DNA of 64,000 nt. It comes from Ailanthus altissimus (taxonomy: Eukaryota; Streptophyta; Magnoliopsida; Sapindales; Simaroubaceae). The DNA lies in the NCBI GenBank assembly GCA_946807835.1, contig OX327710.1:11892501-11956500 (forward strand), given 5' to 3'. The translations under genes and the position numbers were made by a program. The notes beneath the pieces are model-generated. The model saw only the letters and a program-made list of their open reading frames with translations. It made no database searches and had not been told where the DNA came from. Below are positions 12,943 through 26,075 of the stretch, in pieces. How positions within the stretch are numbered: the first letter of the stretch is position 1; every line of letters starts with the position of its first letter.

Positions 12943-14005
12943 CGTATGTGTGAAAGAGTTAGTTCAATTTGTGCAAAATTAAAGTTTTAATATTTTTATA
13001 TCGCAAAAGATATTTACTTTCTTTTCTAATGTTTGTTTCTCCCTTGTTTGCTGCTGGGTTTGAGCTGTATTGTTCAATTTATTGAATTTTATGAATTATT
13101 TTTAATTTATTTTTATTTTTTTACTTTTCCTGTAATGATCACGACATTTATTATCTCTGCTCGAAAGGTAGATTGTGACTTTTGTATAAATTAAACCCAA
13201 CGCCTTGGTCCAAGATTATGAGAACCCTTTCCACTTTAAAAATCAGAATTAAACCTTAATCTGATCAAGTCCATTTCCATTTGGTATTGTGTTGCTGTTG
13301 GGTGGAAGTACAATACTTAAGTAAAAGTAGATGTTTGTTTGTTTGGTAAATACATATAACGTTTGAAGTAAATAGACATAATTTGAATGCCTTTACATGA
13401 ATTTTGGTTCTTTTATTTTTGTTTATTTTTTAAATCAAATAGTTGTAGACTAAATTGAACGTCATTTTGAAACAATAGTTGCCAGAGTGTTTACCAAACA
13501 TTTTAGCAGTTGTACTTTTAAAGTTAAGTAGACGCACAACAATTTTAAACGGGTCTTAAGTTCTTGACAAGAAAAACTAAAGAAAATATTGGCTGTTAGT
13601 TTATTTATTGTCTTTGCTTTCTTTCATGACCTTCCTCATCTATTAGTCTTGGACCTTTCATTTTCTTCCTATGAAAATGTAGTCAGAAAGGGAAGAGTAA
13701 TATAAATATATTAAAAATAGTTCTTTGCTAAGTGATATTATCATTTTCATGGTGTCTTTAATATTAGCCCCTCTACTAATTATGATTTAAGTTTTGTGCT
13801 TTCCAAGTATAACAGCTAAAGTGTTTGTTAAACACATCTTTCACTCCGTAATTAGGTGTTTATCAAACAGCCCCTTCTTTCAATTCGCAGCTAGTGTTTC
13901 CTCTCTAAAGCAGCTACGGCTTCAAAGTTAAAACACTTCTATGCCAAATAGACTCTTAGTCAATCTAAATTGTTAACTAATCTAATGTTTAATTTGGTCT
14001 TGCAG
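12943..14005 (+). other. Probable 5'-leader intron of RPT1
   Basis: The CDS start is preceded by a clear acceptor, TTTGGTCTTGCAG, ending at 14005, which leaves only 22 bases of leader before the ATG. The upstream kilobase is T-rich and non-coding, as expected for a leader intron. Possible donors are near 12942 (GTATGT) or 13168 (AAAG/GTAGAT). Transcript data would decide. Confidence 0.55.
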
Positions 14006-14027
14006 CTCGCTAGTAATCAGAAAAACT

Positions 14028-17000
14028 ATGGCACCTGAGCCTGAAGATGAGATCAAGGACGAGAAGAATCCTAGACCTCTCGACGAGGATGACATTGCTC
14101 TCCTCAAAACCTATGTATGAATCCTTTCTTTCTTTTACCCTTATTTTTTGTTTTGAAGTTAGCTTTATCATGTAATTATGAACTGAAACAGCACCATTGA
14201 CTGGGCTCCAAGAAATTTTTTGTGCACGGGAGAATCCAGATCAGTCAGCAGTTTTTTGTGGTTTATTAATGCAGGGTTTAGGACCTTATTCTAATAGCAT
14301 TAAGAAGGCAGAGAAGGAAATTAAGGACATGGCCAAGAAGATCAATGATTTGTGTGGTATGGAATTTTTTTTTGTAATAGACATGATTTACTAATTTTCT
14401 ATGTCAGCATCCTGGGTCCAAAGCCCCTCCCCTTTTTTTCTAACTGACATAGCATTGCTGCTATTCATTGATTAATAGGTATCAAGGAATCTGACACAGG
14501 CTTAGCTGCACCTAGCCAGTGGGATCTTGTATCCGATAAACAGATGATGCAAGAAGAGCAGCCACTTCAGGTATTGTGTTTGTGGACTTTTGTACTCGTG
14601 TTTTTTCAAACTTAGATATTGTGTTTGTGGATAAGTCTCGACAAAATCTTTTGTATTCGTGTTTCTCAATGTTTTCCTTATTATTTAATCTAGGTGGCGA
14701 GATGCACCAAGATAATCAATCCAAACTCTGAGGATGCCAAATATGTCATAAATGTTAAGCAAATTGCTAAGGTATACTCGTTTGCGGTGTAAAGTTTCTG
14801 TTCTAAAATCAGTTGCAGATGTAATATTTTAATGTCTCATTAGTTACAAACTTAGGTTTTAATATGAATGAGTGTTTAGCATGGTTCTATCTTAAATCAC
14901 ATTGAGTTTGAAACGTCATGTTGTATATTTGTTTATAATGTCGTAAATGTGCATGGTGGATCTAACTTGTACTATCTCAACTCCAGTTTGTTGTTGGGCT
15001 TGGTGACAAAGTTTCCCCTACTGATATTGAAGAAGGGATGCGTGTGGGGTAAGTTATACTTTCTAGATGAATTTTGCTCTAGAATTATTGTGTTGAGCAT
15101 TTATATGGTATTCTTGTATTAATTTTCCTTTCCCTCTTGTTTATGATTCATATGTAGATATATATGGGTAAGAATGCCACTTTACCATTAGCCCATGCAA
15201 CATGTATATGTTGTATTGATACTATAAATGTGCATATCCTATACTAAATATATAATAATATATATTCTTTTGAGTGAAATACCATGTTTGAACTATCTAA
15301 AGATTTTGGCTCTTTCAGATCTAATAATATAGTTAGTTGGGAGAGGTCAATGTTTGTGCTAACTTGGCTATAAGGTATCTTTATGACTGTCAATTTGGCT
15401 TGAAAGTTGAAAGAAATATATTGAAATTGTGAAAATTTATGGTCTGTGGAAATAATTGATTAGATCATCAAATGATCATACACTAATAAGTGAAGGGTGA
15501 AATAGTTATAGATTACAATACTTCAACAAGCTTGTGGATACTTGGGTTGTTCTTTGTAGTCAATTGTGTATATTAATAATTTTATTTATGTTTGTCTAAA
15601 TCAGTTTACTATCTTTTTTTTCTTTACAGAATCTGGTTTACCTAAAAACAGAAGTTTACTATTAGAAGATATGCATTCATTAGTAACCAATTTTCTATCA
15701 TCACAGGGTTGACCGGAATAAATATCAGATTCAAATTCCTTTGCCTCCAAAAATTGATCCAAGTGTGACTATGATGACTGTGGAAGAGAAGCCTGATGTG
15801 ACATATAATGATGTTGGTGGATGTAAGGAGCAGATTGAAAAGATGCGAGAGGTTAGTATCGTATTTTTTTTCCAAAAGGAATCTTGTTTACTACTTCATT
15901 CCAAAAATCTTGTTTATTACTTGTGACTGTTTTGTCTCTTTGATTAACACGTAAAATGAATTTGCATAATGGGAATGACACAGTAAATAATGCATTTGGA
16001 ATTGAGTTCAGGGACACAATAGATATTACTGGAAGACATGGTACTTATATCAATGATCTTGGTATCTTCCAGGTTGTTGAGCTACCCATGCTTCATCCTG
16101 AGAAATTCGTAAAGCTTGGAATTGATCCTCCTAAGGGTGTTCTCTGCTATGGTCCTCCTGGGACTGGTAAAACACTTCTAGCCAGAGCTGTGGCTAATAG
16201 AACTGATGCTTGTTTCATTCGTGTCATTGGAAGTGAGCTTGTTCAGAAATACGTTGGTGAGGGAGCTCGGATGGTTCGTGAACTATTTCAGGTTAGAAGT
16301 TGCTCCATTACATGTCACTTTTTTTTTATATATAGTTGCTTTGGATGTCACTTTACCTAAATAGAACGTTGTCTGCTGCAGATGGCACGTTCGAAAAAGG
16401 CATGTATTGTCTTTTTTGATGAAGTTGATGCCATAGGGGGTGCGCGTTTTGATGATGGAGTTGGTGGAGACAATGAGGTTCAACGTACAATGCTTGAAAT
16501 TGTGAATCAGCTTGATGGGTTTGATGCTCGAGGAAACATCAAAGTTCTAATGGCAACAAACAGGTTAAGTTGGCTACCTAACATCTGATTCTTGTTTTCC
16601 ATGAACTTTCATAGCTCTTCTGTCTCCTTATCAACCTTATTGTTGTTCCCTCTATAAAGCACATATCTCCTACGCACATGCAACCTTCAACCTAGCATAA
16701 ACAAGCATCATATGATGCCTATTTTGTAAGCATGTAGTCATTTTCTTTCTTTGTCTTTCCTCTCTTAACACATGCATGCATATGTTTTTTTTATTTTTTT
16801 TCTGGAAACATGTGCATTCATGTGTAGCAAGTTTGTGTGCAACTTAAACTTCATTATAATTGTAAAGTTGTTCTGTTGCGTTCTAATCATGTGATTCTTG
16901 AGTTGATATTCGGCTCAAACTTTGTTGCCTTCATAACTCTCTTTTTGACTGGACTCGTGTTATTATGCTTCGTAGGCCTGACACGCTTGATCCTGCACTG

Positions 17001-17544
17001 TTACGTCCTGGACGATTAGATCGTAAGGTTGAGTTTGGCCTCCCAGATTTGGAGAGTCGGACTCAGATTTTTAAGATCCATACACGAACCATGAACTGTG
17101 AAAGAGATATTCGATTTGAACTTTTGGCTCGACTTTGCCCCAATTCCACTGGTAAGTGTCCACCTTTTTGGAGTTTCTTGTTGCACAATGCTCCACCTTA
17201 TATCTCTAATGGCATGGTGATTGCAGCAAAATGGTTTATATTTATTGGGGTGATATTGATGTGGGCCAAGAAATCTTTATTCCTTCCTGCTACTTTTCCA
17301 TTGTATTTTCTATGTTGTATGTATCTATGCTTTGTCTTTCAGCATCTGCTCTTGTTGTGGGTTTCCTGACTTTGAGTCTCTCTTAGGAGCCGATATAAGA
17401 AGCGTTTGCACGGAAGCTGGAATGTTTTCCATTCGAGCACGGAGGAAAACAGTGACGGAGAAAGACTTCCTTGATGCAGTGAATAAGGTCATCAAGGGGT
17501 ACCAAAAGTTCAGCGCTACGCCCAAATACATGGTCTACAATTGA
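14028..17544 (+). CDS. RPT1: 26S proteasome regulatory particle AAA-ATPase subunit RPT1 (subunit 7)
   Basis: One of six ATPases in the base ring of the 19S particle; it unfolds ubiquitinated substrates and feeds them to the 20S core in cytosol and nucleus. Exons: 14028-14114, 14275-14356, 14479-14570, 14694-14771, 14987-15048, 15707-15851, 16073-16291, 16382-16563, 16976-17151, 17387-17544. They join in frame to 426 codons plus TGA, the usual length for plant RPT1. All introns are GT-AG. The start [13 protein letters not shown] follows the leader-intron acceptor. Seen in the protein: N-terminal coiled coil and OB-like region, Walker A GPPGTGKT (209-216), Walker B FFDE (266-269), the LLRPGR arginine-finger segment (324-329), and C-terminus MVYN, lacking an HbYX tail as expected for RPT1. 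No lesion is visible. Plants often have two RPT1 copies; which this is cannot be told. Confidence 0.97.
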
Positions 17545-18356
17545 TTGGTGATCAGATGCTTTCCTTTCCCAAGGGATAATTGGAGGCTGACACTAAAGAC
17601 CATCGGGTTCTTTCTCAAGTAATTTTTTTTTTTTAAAAAAAAAATCTATTTCATTATCAGTTATTGGAACTGGTGGGCTTGGGGTTTACACATTACATCT
17701 GCCCACGTGTGGATTATTTTTTATGATACCATAAAAACGTTGATATTTCAATGTTTTTTTATAGCATTCCCTCAATTATTTTATGAAAGCATTCGTTGTA
17801 GGTTTTATTCTTGTGTAACAGCAAGGATTGTTTCAGTGCTAAACGTATCACCATTTTGAGTGGAAGTTGGATGTGGACTGCACACCTTGGCTCCGATTTT
17901 ACGTGCTAAATGTGCGATCTGCCAATCCACCACTTAGGAAATTTTGGTTATTCATAGGGTATGCAATAACCAAGGAGTAAAGGACCAAATGATCTATAAT
18001 TGATTCCATTTCAAAAGCTGCCCTACTCAAAGCACTTGCAAAGGTAAAAAGCGCTTGTGAAGGACATATGGGGCGTCAAGTAAACGTAGCAGTTCATTTC
18101 CATTCTCAAGTCCTAGTTCCTAAAACACACGAAAAAGAAATAATAATCTCCTCGTAAGTAGTCCACGTGGAATAAGAACAACGAGGGAACGACAATAGAT
18201 GTGTTCTTCCGCATGTAACAATAAATTGGCCGAGTGTAGTGCACGAAATTCCGTTCGGAAGAAGGGCCAACTTCCTCTTCAATAACCACTACCCTTAGAT
18301 TTGACTTCATTTCATTTGCGTTTGCTCTCTTAGCTGAACCAACAAACTAAACGAAC
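17545..18356. other. RPT1 3' flank and spacer before the ABCC13 remnant
   Basis: This holds the RPT1 3' untranslated region, with no single clear polyadenylation signal, a T/A homopolymer at 17621-17643, and then about 500 bases of non-coding spacer. I see no gene in it. Confidence 0.5.
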
Positions 18357-21300
18357 ATGGATTTCATCTGTCCTAACTCTCCCTTTGTAAGTCCTTTCTT
18401 CTTCAAATTTTAACTTCTTTTTTTAAAGAATTCTCATTTGTCTTTAAGGTTCTTATTTAGCTCTGGGCATACCAGTTTGAGAAAAAGAAAGGAACTTGGA
18501 CAAAATTTATTAACACTACTGAATAATTTGCTTAGTTTTGTTCGAAAGCATAAGTAGACTTTGCATTCTGATAATTTTAACTTAATAGCTTTGTGTACCT
18601 TTGTTTGCTTGCTGAGAAAAGTTCGAGAGAACAATTTTTCTCAATCTTTGGACATCAAACCTCAGAAAAAGAAAACAGAAAGAGAGAGAGGAATTTACTT
18701 AACTGACCCACGTTTCTACAACTAACAATGGTTGGTAAATTATTGAGTCTCTCTTTCTCTGCATATTGTACTTGGCTTTGTTTGTTTGCTTTGGAATTTA
18801 CATAGAGCTAAGATGATGATCTTCAACTTATAGGTTCTTGGACTTTCAGTTAGTTGATACTTGAGATTTTGTTTAAACTAAAGGGCGGACAGTTAAAAAA
18901 ATTAATTTTCTTAGTTATTAAATAGCTTGTTGCTCAGTTCAAAAAAAAGAAAAAACATAGCTTGTTGCATAATTAATGTACTATAAAAGGAAATTTTGGT
19001 TTTGATTAATGTGATTTTATGTGGTCGATATGGTGATTTTTCTTGATGTGTAGTCAGGTATGGGATGGAAATACGTTCTCCAAGTGTTTTAATGACATAG
19101 AACCTTTTTGTATTAAGAGGGTTTGGCTCTAATTTGCTATTGGGCACTAAAACAATTATATCTGTGCAAATTGCTTTACCTTAACAACGTTTACGATATT
19201 AGGCTTTGGAGCAAATGTGGTAACTTTTTTTATAATCTCTATACTGGGAATCACTCAACAGAGTGCCAGACAAAACCGCAGGGTAAGTTCTTTAGCGTAT
19301 GGTGAAATTTGCTGGTATCTGCCATCTACTTTCTTATTTTCTTCCTAGATCTGTGTGCAGTTTATATCCTTTTAATAAACTGTACTCTGACTGTTCATCT
19401 TGTTTATTTAATTTCTGAATTTGGTATCAGAGGTTTATAAGCTTCCTTCAATTTACTGCTTGTTTTTGGGTTGAGTAAAATGTGGAGTAGGAAAACAAGG
19501 GAGTTGTCTATAATATCTTGTTTTGAAGAAATTGTTACGTATACAAATGATTTTATGTATATCACTCAGATAAACTTAATGGAAAAGCTTTTCATGCATT
19601 TCCTACCTCTCCTTGGAGCATGCCTGTGATCTGTGGATGTAATTTTGCTTTTGAGGGAAAAACTTTACACAATTTATTTCATGTCACGGTTGGCTTTCCA
19701 GGTGTTCTCAATTTGCAGTGTGGGTAAGCCTTCTATTTAATTTTTCAGCTATGATTATTATGAAGTTTGTTATGATAGCTTAATAATTGCATTTTGACTA
19801 TTCTTTTTGCCAAATATGTAGACAATTATCGTACTACTTTCAAGGTGTGCTTGTCTTCATTACATATTTTCTCACTGAATTCTATGTTTCGGGTGGGTTG
19901 TAAAGCCAATAATGGGAATCCTCCATCTGCAAGTGACTTTTTCATCAGTGGAGGTAGTACCTTTGGTTTTCTCCTTTGAAGTTTCTTGCCATATTGTATA
20001 GCTTCTGTGCAGTTTGTGGGTTTAAATTCACTGGTCCTTGATGCTTTGGTATCATAGATTGCAATTATGGGCTGATTGAATTAGTCTAGAAGATAGAGTC
20101 ATAATTCATGATAAGTTTATTGGAGCAGGTTTTGAAATGCCTGAAAGAGAGCTATGTTTTGCTGGATATCATGTTTAGCTTTTCCATTAACAGTATCTAG
20201 GTTTCACCTTGTGAACCATTTGCTAATACCCCCTTTTTGAATGTAATATCAAAGAGCATCATTCTTGGTACTAGGCAGCACCACTTTTTTTTTTTTGCAG
20301 AAACTAGAATTTTGTGGTTATTGCATCAGTGATATTGACCAGGGGAATTCACTCATAAATGTTCAAAATAGGTTTAAAGAACAATATTATTAATGGATGC
20401 AAAAATTTAGTATGATGGAGTCATATCCTAGACTGTTTGGACATGATCCATCAAAGATTATCTAGAGCAGTGTCAAACAGAGCTGAAGGTTGCGAAATTT
20501 TCTTTCAAATGTCACCAAAATTAGCTCCCTCTGCACCACATAACGTGATTTCATTCATCGTCGTCATTGATATTCATCAATTTATATGGTGTTCAACCGT
20601 TCTAGTTTCTTGATTGCAGCACCATTGTCCATTGATCTTTGTTTTTAAACAACTATGACAGTATAAAATAACCTCAAGTCTCTTATCTTTTCTTCCTTAT
20701 TCTAGAAGTGAAGATATGTATTGCTTTCATGTATATCACTTGTTCCTTTTGAACTTTTTCCTGTTACCATATCATGTTTATTTATTAATTTCATCATCAA
20801 ATTCAAAATAAAAAACGTGTAAAGCTAATTTTCTCTTTAGCTGTTTGACTCTATGTGAATTTGCCAAATGTAATGTCTGCTAATGCAAATTGTAGTTCAA
20901 TAGAAGAATCCTTTCTGTCGATGAGGATATTAAAGAAGGTTGTTATAGGAACTATGTAAGTTATTAGCTTTTATCTTCTTCATTTTCTTCCCTTTTTTCC
21001 TTTGGTTTTTTCCATTTCACTTTAATTAAGTTTTGTCTAACTTTTGAATTTCTCATTGAGGCTAGTTGGCCATTTCATTGTTTGTTAATACAAACTGCTA
21101 ATGTGGAATCCTTATTGTTACAACTAGTGTTATTCTTAATATTAGTTCTCCTCCACTACTTTCAAGCAGTTTATGAGTCTTATTATTCTTCTAGAGATCA
21201 CTAGGTAATTATGCAATTGTCTTAATATTCTTGGTTTTCAAAAGGGTGAAAATTAGAGCTATTGGGATCTTATAACATTCAAACCGACCAATTCTGTGAT

Positions 21301-21495
21301 AAATCGTGGTGTGATAAAGCAACCGGACTTTGAAGATTTGCTTTGGCTACCTACGAATATGGATCCTTCTACCTGTCATTATAAATTGTTAAGCTACTGG
21401 CAAGCTCAGCAGCATAGCAATCACGCAAATCCATCATTGTTCAAAGTAATTTGTTGTGCATATAGATACCCATATATTTGCCTGGGTTTGTTAAG
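18357..21495 (+). pseudogene. 5' half of an ABCC13-like ABC transporter pseudogene
   Basis: ABCC13-type proteins are full-size membrane ABC transporters of about 1400-1500 residues. Readable exons: 18357-18386 (MDFICPNSPF then GTAAGT); a possible fragment near 19693-19720 (GVLNLQC); 20129-about 20200 (VLKCLKESYV then LLDIMFSFSIN); 20892-20955 (SSIEES, then out of frame SVDEDIKEG); 21257-21495 (SYWDLITFK, NRGVIKQPDFEDLLWLP, DPSTCHYKLLSYWQAQ, CCAYRYPYICLGLL). These are the N-terminal tail and lead-in to membrane domain 1. The exon at 20892 needs a frameshift to read through. No later N-half exon (TMD1 body, NBD1) is present, so the gene is broken. Confidence 0.78.
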
Positions 21496-21589
21496 GTATT
21501 TTCTCAAAACCTTTTCTCCTATAGATATTGACAATGAATATATGGAAATTTTCACATGTTTAAATTAATTTTTCAAAATAATTGAGTTT

Positions 21590-23990
21590 TGCTTTAATTT
21601 TTCATTTGTTATCATGAAATGATAATTACGTTGAATGATTCTTTCATATATCTTAAAAGAATTTATATAAGATACAAACCTGTTGAAAAAGGAAAGTCAA
21701 CTATACAATTAATCTGATAACTAATACCCCAATTATAATGCACTAATTAATACCTTAATTTTAATGTACTAATTCCTAGTTAAAGAAATAAAGTTGTACA
21801 TGCTAATTACATGACAATTATATCAATTCTCCCCTTTAAGTTGGGCCATAGATATCGCACATGCCCAACTTGGATACTGTTGTATAGAATGGACCACTAC
21901 TAACGGCATAAGTCATCATATCAGCCAATTGATTTGCACTCTTGATGCAAGGAACCTTTATCCTACTGGTATCTAGGTTATCTTTGATGTATTTTCTGTC
22001 AAGTTCAACATACTTAATTCGATCATGTTGTACCGGATTATTTGTTTTCTCAATAGCTATTGTGTTATCACAAAAGAGCATCATAAGTTTTTTTGGCTCA
22101 AACCCGAGTTTACTTAAGAGGATTCTTAGCCAAGTAAGCTCTATGGTCGCATGATGAAGAGCACGATATTCAACTTCTGCACTAGACAACTATATCACAT
22201 TTTGTTTCTTACTCCTCCAAGTCACCAAATTACCTCCAACAAACGATACATACTCTAACGTAGACTTCCTATCTAGTCTAGATCTAGCAAAGTCAGAACT
22301 GTGTAACCTACAATATCTAGATGTCCATGTCTGGAGAACGTAATACCTTTACCTGGAGCGGACTTTAGATAAGCCAGAATACGATTCATTGCATTCATGT
22401 ATTGGTCACTCGGATTGTGCATGAATTGACTCGCAACACTAATTGTATATGACAAGTTAGGTTTGGTGTAAGTCAAATAGATCAACTTCCCTACTAGTCT
22501 CTAATATCTTTCTTTGTTCGTTGGAACTTGATCAGGATAGATAGTAAGGCCATGGTTCACCTCAATAGGAGTATCTACAGGTTCATGGGCAAAGTTACTA
22601 GTGTCAGCCAAAAGATCTAATGTATACTTTTTTTGGGAGAAGAAAATTCCTTACGTTGATCGAGACATTTCAATACCCAAGAAGTATTTTAGAATCCCTA
22701 AATCCTTCATTTCAAACTTCTTGGCCAGATAGCCCTAAAGCTTCTCTATCTCACTGGAGTTACTACTTATAATAATCATGTCATCAACGTAAACAATAAG
22801 CAAAATTATATCATCACCAACTCTCTTATAGAACAAAGTGTGATCCGCCAAAGCTTGCATAAAACCATACTCCTTCATTGAGTAGCTCAATCGATCAAAC
22901 CATGCCCTTGATGACTGTTTCAACCAATATAGAGTCTTCTTCAGCTTGTATACCTTATGTCCTCTTGGTGTAAACCCCGAAGGAGGATCCATATAAAATT
23001 CTTCTATCAAATCATCGTGGAGGAAGGCATTCTTCACATCAAATTGTCTTAATGGTCAGTCAAAATTAACTGTAAGAGATAGAATGACTCTAACAGTGTT
23101 CATCTTAGCCACAGGAACAAAGATCTCTTAATAGTCAATCCTATAAGTTTGGGTGTAAGCTTTGGCAATAAGTTTAGCCTTGTACCTGTTAACTATCCTT
23201 TCTGATTTATACTTCACTGAAAACACCCACTTACACCCCATCGTCTTCTTTCCTTGAGGTAACTCAATCATCTCCTAAGTTAAATTCTTCTGGAGGGCCT
23301 TCATTTCCTCTATTAGAGCTGACTTCCATTTAGGATCTCCAAAGAGCTCTTGAAAATGACTAGGAATAGACATAGAGGACAATTGATGGGCAAAGGCTAG
23401 ATGAGTCTTAGACAGGTGATGATAAGAGACAAAATCAGAAATGGGATAAACAACATTAAAAGATGATTTAGAGAAATCCCACCTATCAGGTTCTTTATGA
23501 TCACGAAATGGATATCTCCTACCCTGATCAACAACATGTGGGTTCAAGGCAACAATTTATGAAGTTATAAGGTTAGAATCAATTTCAGAAGTTGAAGTTA
23601 TGAGTGAAGGAAAACTTACCTCAAGATCAATATTAGAAGAGTCATCCAAAGGCATGGTAGTATCATCGAGAGGAGTATTATGGTTTGGAGAGGACACAAC
23701 AATAGCATTGTTTTTTCCTAGTATAGATGTTTTAGAACAACTGAGTTGGTCTTTCACCCCTTCTTTCCTCAGGGTTGGGATCATCAAAAGACTCCCCCTT
23801 ACCTGACTTATATGAATCTTCCCCCATACTCGAAATCTATAATTTATTTTCTTACAACCATAACCGTTCCTCTTCCTTATTATTAATCTTCCCCTTGAGA
23901 GGAACCAGAGATACATTTCCTGAATAATAAGACTTGTGTTCATAGAATTGAACATCCATGGACACAAGATCTCATTCATATGCTTGTATC
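21590..23990 (-). mobile_element. 5'-truncated Ty1-copia fragment inside the ABCC13 remnant
   Basis: On the minus strand: linker between integrase and reverse transcriptase (about 23979-23275, with DPKWKSALIEEMKAL), reverse transcriptase (about 23250-22270, with KNAFLHDDL, the YVDD catalytic box at 22791-22780 and SYTISVASQFMHNP), RNase H (22190-21836, with SSAEVEYRALHHATIELTWL and HDRIKYVELDRKYIKDNL), and KLGMCDIYGPT at its end. A polypurine tract AAAGGGGAGA follows at about 21840-21831, then a probable partial 3' LTR beginning TGATATAATTGTCATG and running to about 21590. Gag, protease and the integrase core are absent. Frameshifts separate the parts. Confidence 0.82.
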
Positions 23991-23997
23991 ATTTAAA

Positions 23998-25911
23998 AAT
24001 TTCCAGGGATAATCTAGATCCACTCCACATGAGCAATGACTTAAAAATCTGGAATATTTTGGAGAAATGCCATGTCAAGGAGGAAGTAGAGGCAGTAGGA
24101 GGACTGGATACTCGTGTAAAGGAATCTGGGACATCAGTTTCTGTTGGGAAAAGGCAGCTGTTATGCCTTGCATGTGCTCTTCTCAAGTCTTCTAAAGTAT
24201 TTAAATAACTCCGTACTCTTTCGAAGGTATTTTACACTGATATTTTGGAGATATTTTTATAGTTTTGATGCAAAATGACTCAATACTCTTTCAAAGCATA
24301 ATTAATTTGCATTAAATGTTTGTTTCATTCATGTGAAAAAGACACTAGGTTAAGTTGCTTAGTATAATGACTTTCTAATTTATTAAATAACTTAAAACTT
24401 TTAACATGATGCTAGGAAGATCTTATAGCCTGACAATGAAATATCAGTGTTTCTTTTCACTTGTAGGGTTACAACTAGATTGAGACTTGCCACTTGAGCA
24501 TGCTTGACATTAGTGACTTCAATAAAACTATTTGACTTCTCTTGTGAATATGCCTTAAACGTTCAAATGTTGTTCAGTGCTCACTCATCTGTGATTACGT
24601 TATCCTGCACTACTGGAAGCCACTTAAATGTTGTGTTACCCTTTCATATCTTCAACTAGTTGTATCTACTTTTACATTCCTAGAATTTCTTCCATCTCAA
24701 CTAGAAAGTAAATTATTGCATGATTGCCAAGCAAAATACTAAAAAAAGGAGATATTGGTAGCCAGAATCCAGAAAGTAATAGAACAATGGAGGCTTTTAA
24801 GTACAAGTAAACCTTTAAGGTTGTTCATTTGATGATTTTATTCCTGAGGTTGAGTTTCAAGAGGATTTATGATTTTGGCTAAATTGGCTTTAGATGAAAT
24901 TTCTACATGAAATGCATTCTTTGCATGTGTTTGTGTACATCTATGAGAGAGTGGGAATTCTTAAAATATTGAAAATTTCAGATTTGTGTTTGGATGAATG
25001 TACAGCTAATGTTGATACACAAACAGATTCAATACTACAGAATTCAATATCTAGCACAAGCGGAGGCATGACAGTGATCACTATTGCTCACCACATTTCC
25101 ACGGTTTCGAATTTGGATGAAATCCTTGTTCTTGATCATGGTAACCTGGTACTTGTCTTCTGTTGCCTATTTGTCATTTCTCTTAGGCATCTGACATATT
25201 CACGTTGTTGTGAAAAGGACAAGGAAAAGACATTTAAAATAAACATGCTGATCACAGCAACATAGTCTTCATGAAATTGGCAAACCTTCTGATTCTCTTT
25301 TATAATTTGTTTGGAACTTATAATTTTTTGGTTAATCATTCTGTAGATAACACTATGTTACTGTCGATTTGTAAAATGAGGATATAACTTGGGCTTATGA
25401 GGTCTGCAACTATCCTGTAGAATGTAGGAACTAGTTTCCACTGAGATGTTCATTTCCATTTCTCTGAAATTTACTTGCTAATTGATGGTGGAGATTACAC
25501 TCTGCATCTTTTGCATCCTAAATTTCTTTGTAACATTGACGAGGAAATAATAATTAACAGAGGAATGGACAAAAAGAGCTAGATTTAGTGAAGAAAAACA
25601 AAATGACTCTTATGTGATTTAAAAAGATTAATCTCAGATAGTGAGCAATAAGCCAAACTAGTTTATGGTTAGGGCTTAGTACCCGTTGTTAAAGTGGCAA
25701 TCTTCTATTAAGAAGGTTCAATGTTTTTATTCCAGTAGTTAGTGGGTGGAATTGTTGCACGAGTGAATATGAGTTAACATAAGCTTATTCCATAAGAACC
25801 CAAAATATGTATTTTTTGCCTTGTGCAGGTTGAACTAGGAAACCCACAAACTCTAGTGCATGATGAGAACTCCATATTTTCAAATTTGCTTGGGCTTCTA
25901 CAACGTAATGC
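23998..25911 (+). pseudogene. 3' end of the ABCC13-like pseudogene: part of NBD2
   Basis: Exons: 23998-24194 (RDNLDPLHMSNDLKIW, LEKCHVKEEVEAVGGLD, signature region SVGKRQLLCLACALL), 24982-25148 (CLDECTANVDTQTDSI, MTVITIAHHISTV, ILVLDHGNL) and 25829-about 25911 (VELGNPQTLVHDENSIFS). The order and introns match the end of ABCC13 NBD2: ABC signature, Walker B/D-loop and H-loop. Walker A is missing because it lies before the break at about 23998. The signature carries K and C where relatives have Q and R (SVGQRQLLCLARALL). The exon at 24982 starts ATTTGTG where ATTTTGTG would keep frame, a one-base frameshift. The tail diverges from the family. Together with 18357-21495 this is one dead gene. Confidence 0.82.
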
Positions 25912-26075
25912 TGGTATCTCATTTTTCATCGCTAGTCTGGTTAGCAATGTCCTTGACTTTATGTTAACTTCATCATTGTGACTTAATTATACCCCTTTAC
26001 CAAGGATTTTAATCTTCAACCATGCTAACCATAAAAAAAGCTAAGGCCATTAAGTTAGGGCTGGATATCTAAATT

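Noticed and set aside
15956..16072. N-terminal extension of the RPT1 exon at 16073 (starting MNLHNGN)
   Set aside because: It is intron read-through: a clear acceptor TCTTCCAG precedes GTTGTTGAG, and joining there restores the conserved RPT1 sequence.
21296..21568. Stand-alone 90-codon gene
   Set aside because: Its first 66 codons or so are an ABCC13-type exon that begins earlier, at 21257, and ends at a donor at 21495; the remaining codons are intron.
23600..23806. Open frame on + opposite the copia linker
   Set aside because: Antisense shadow of a recognisable copia pol region.
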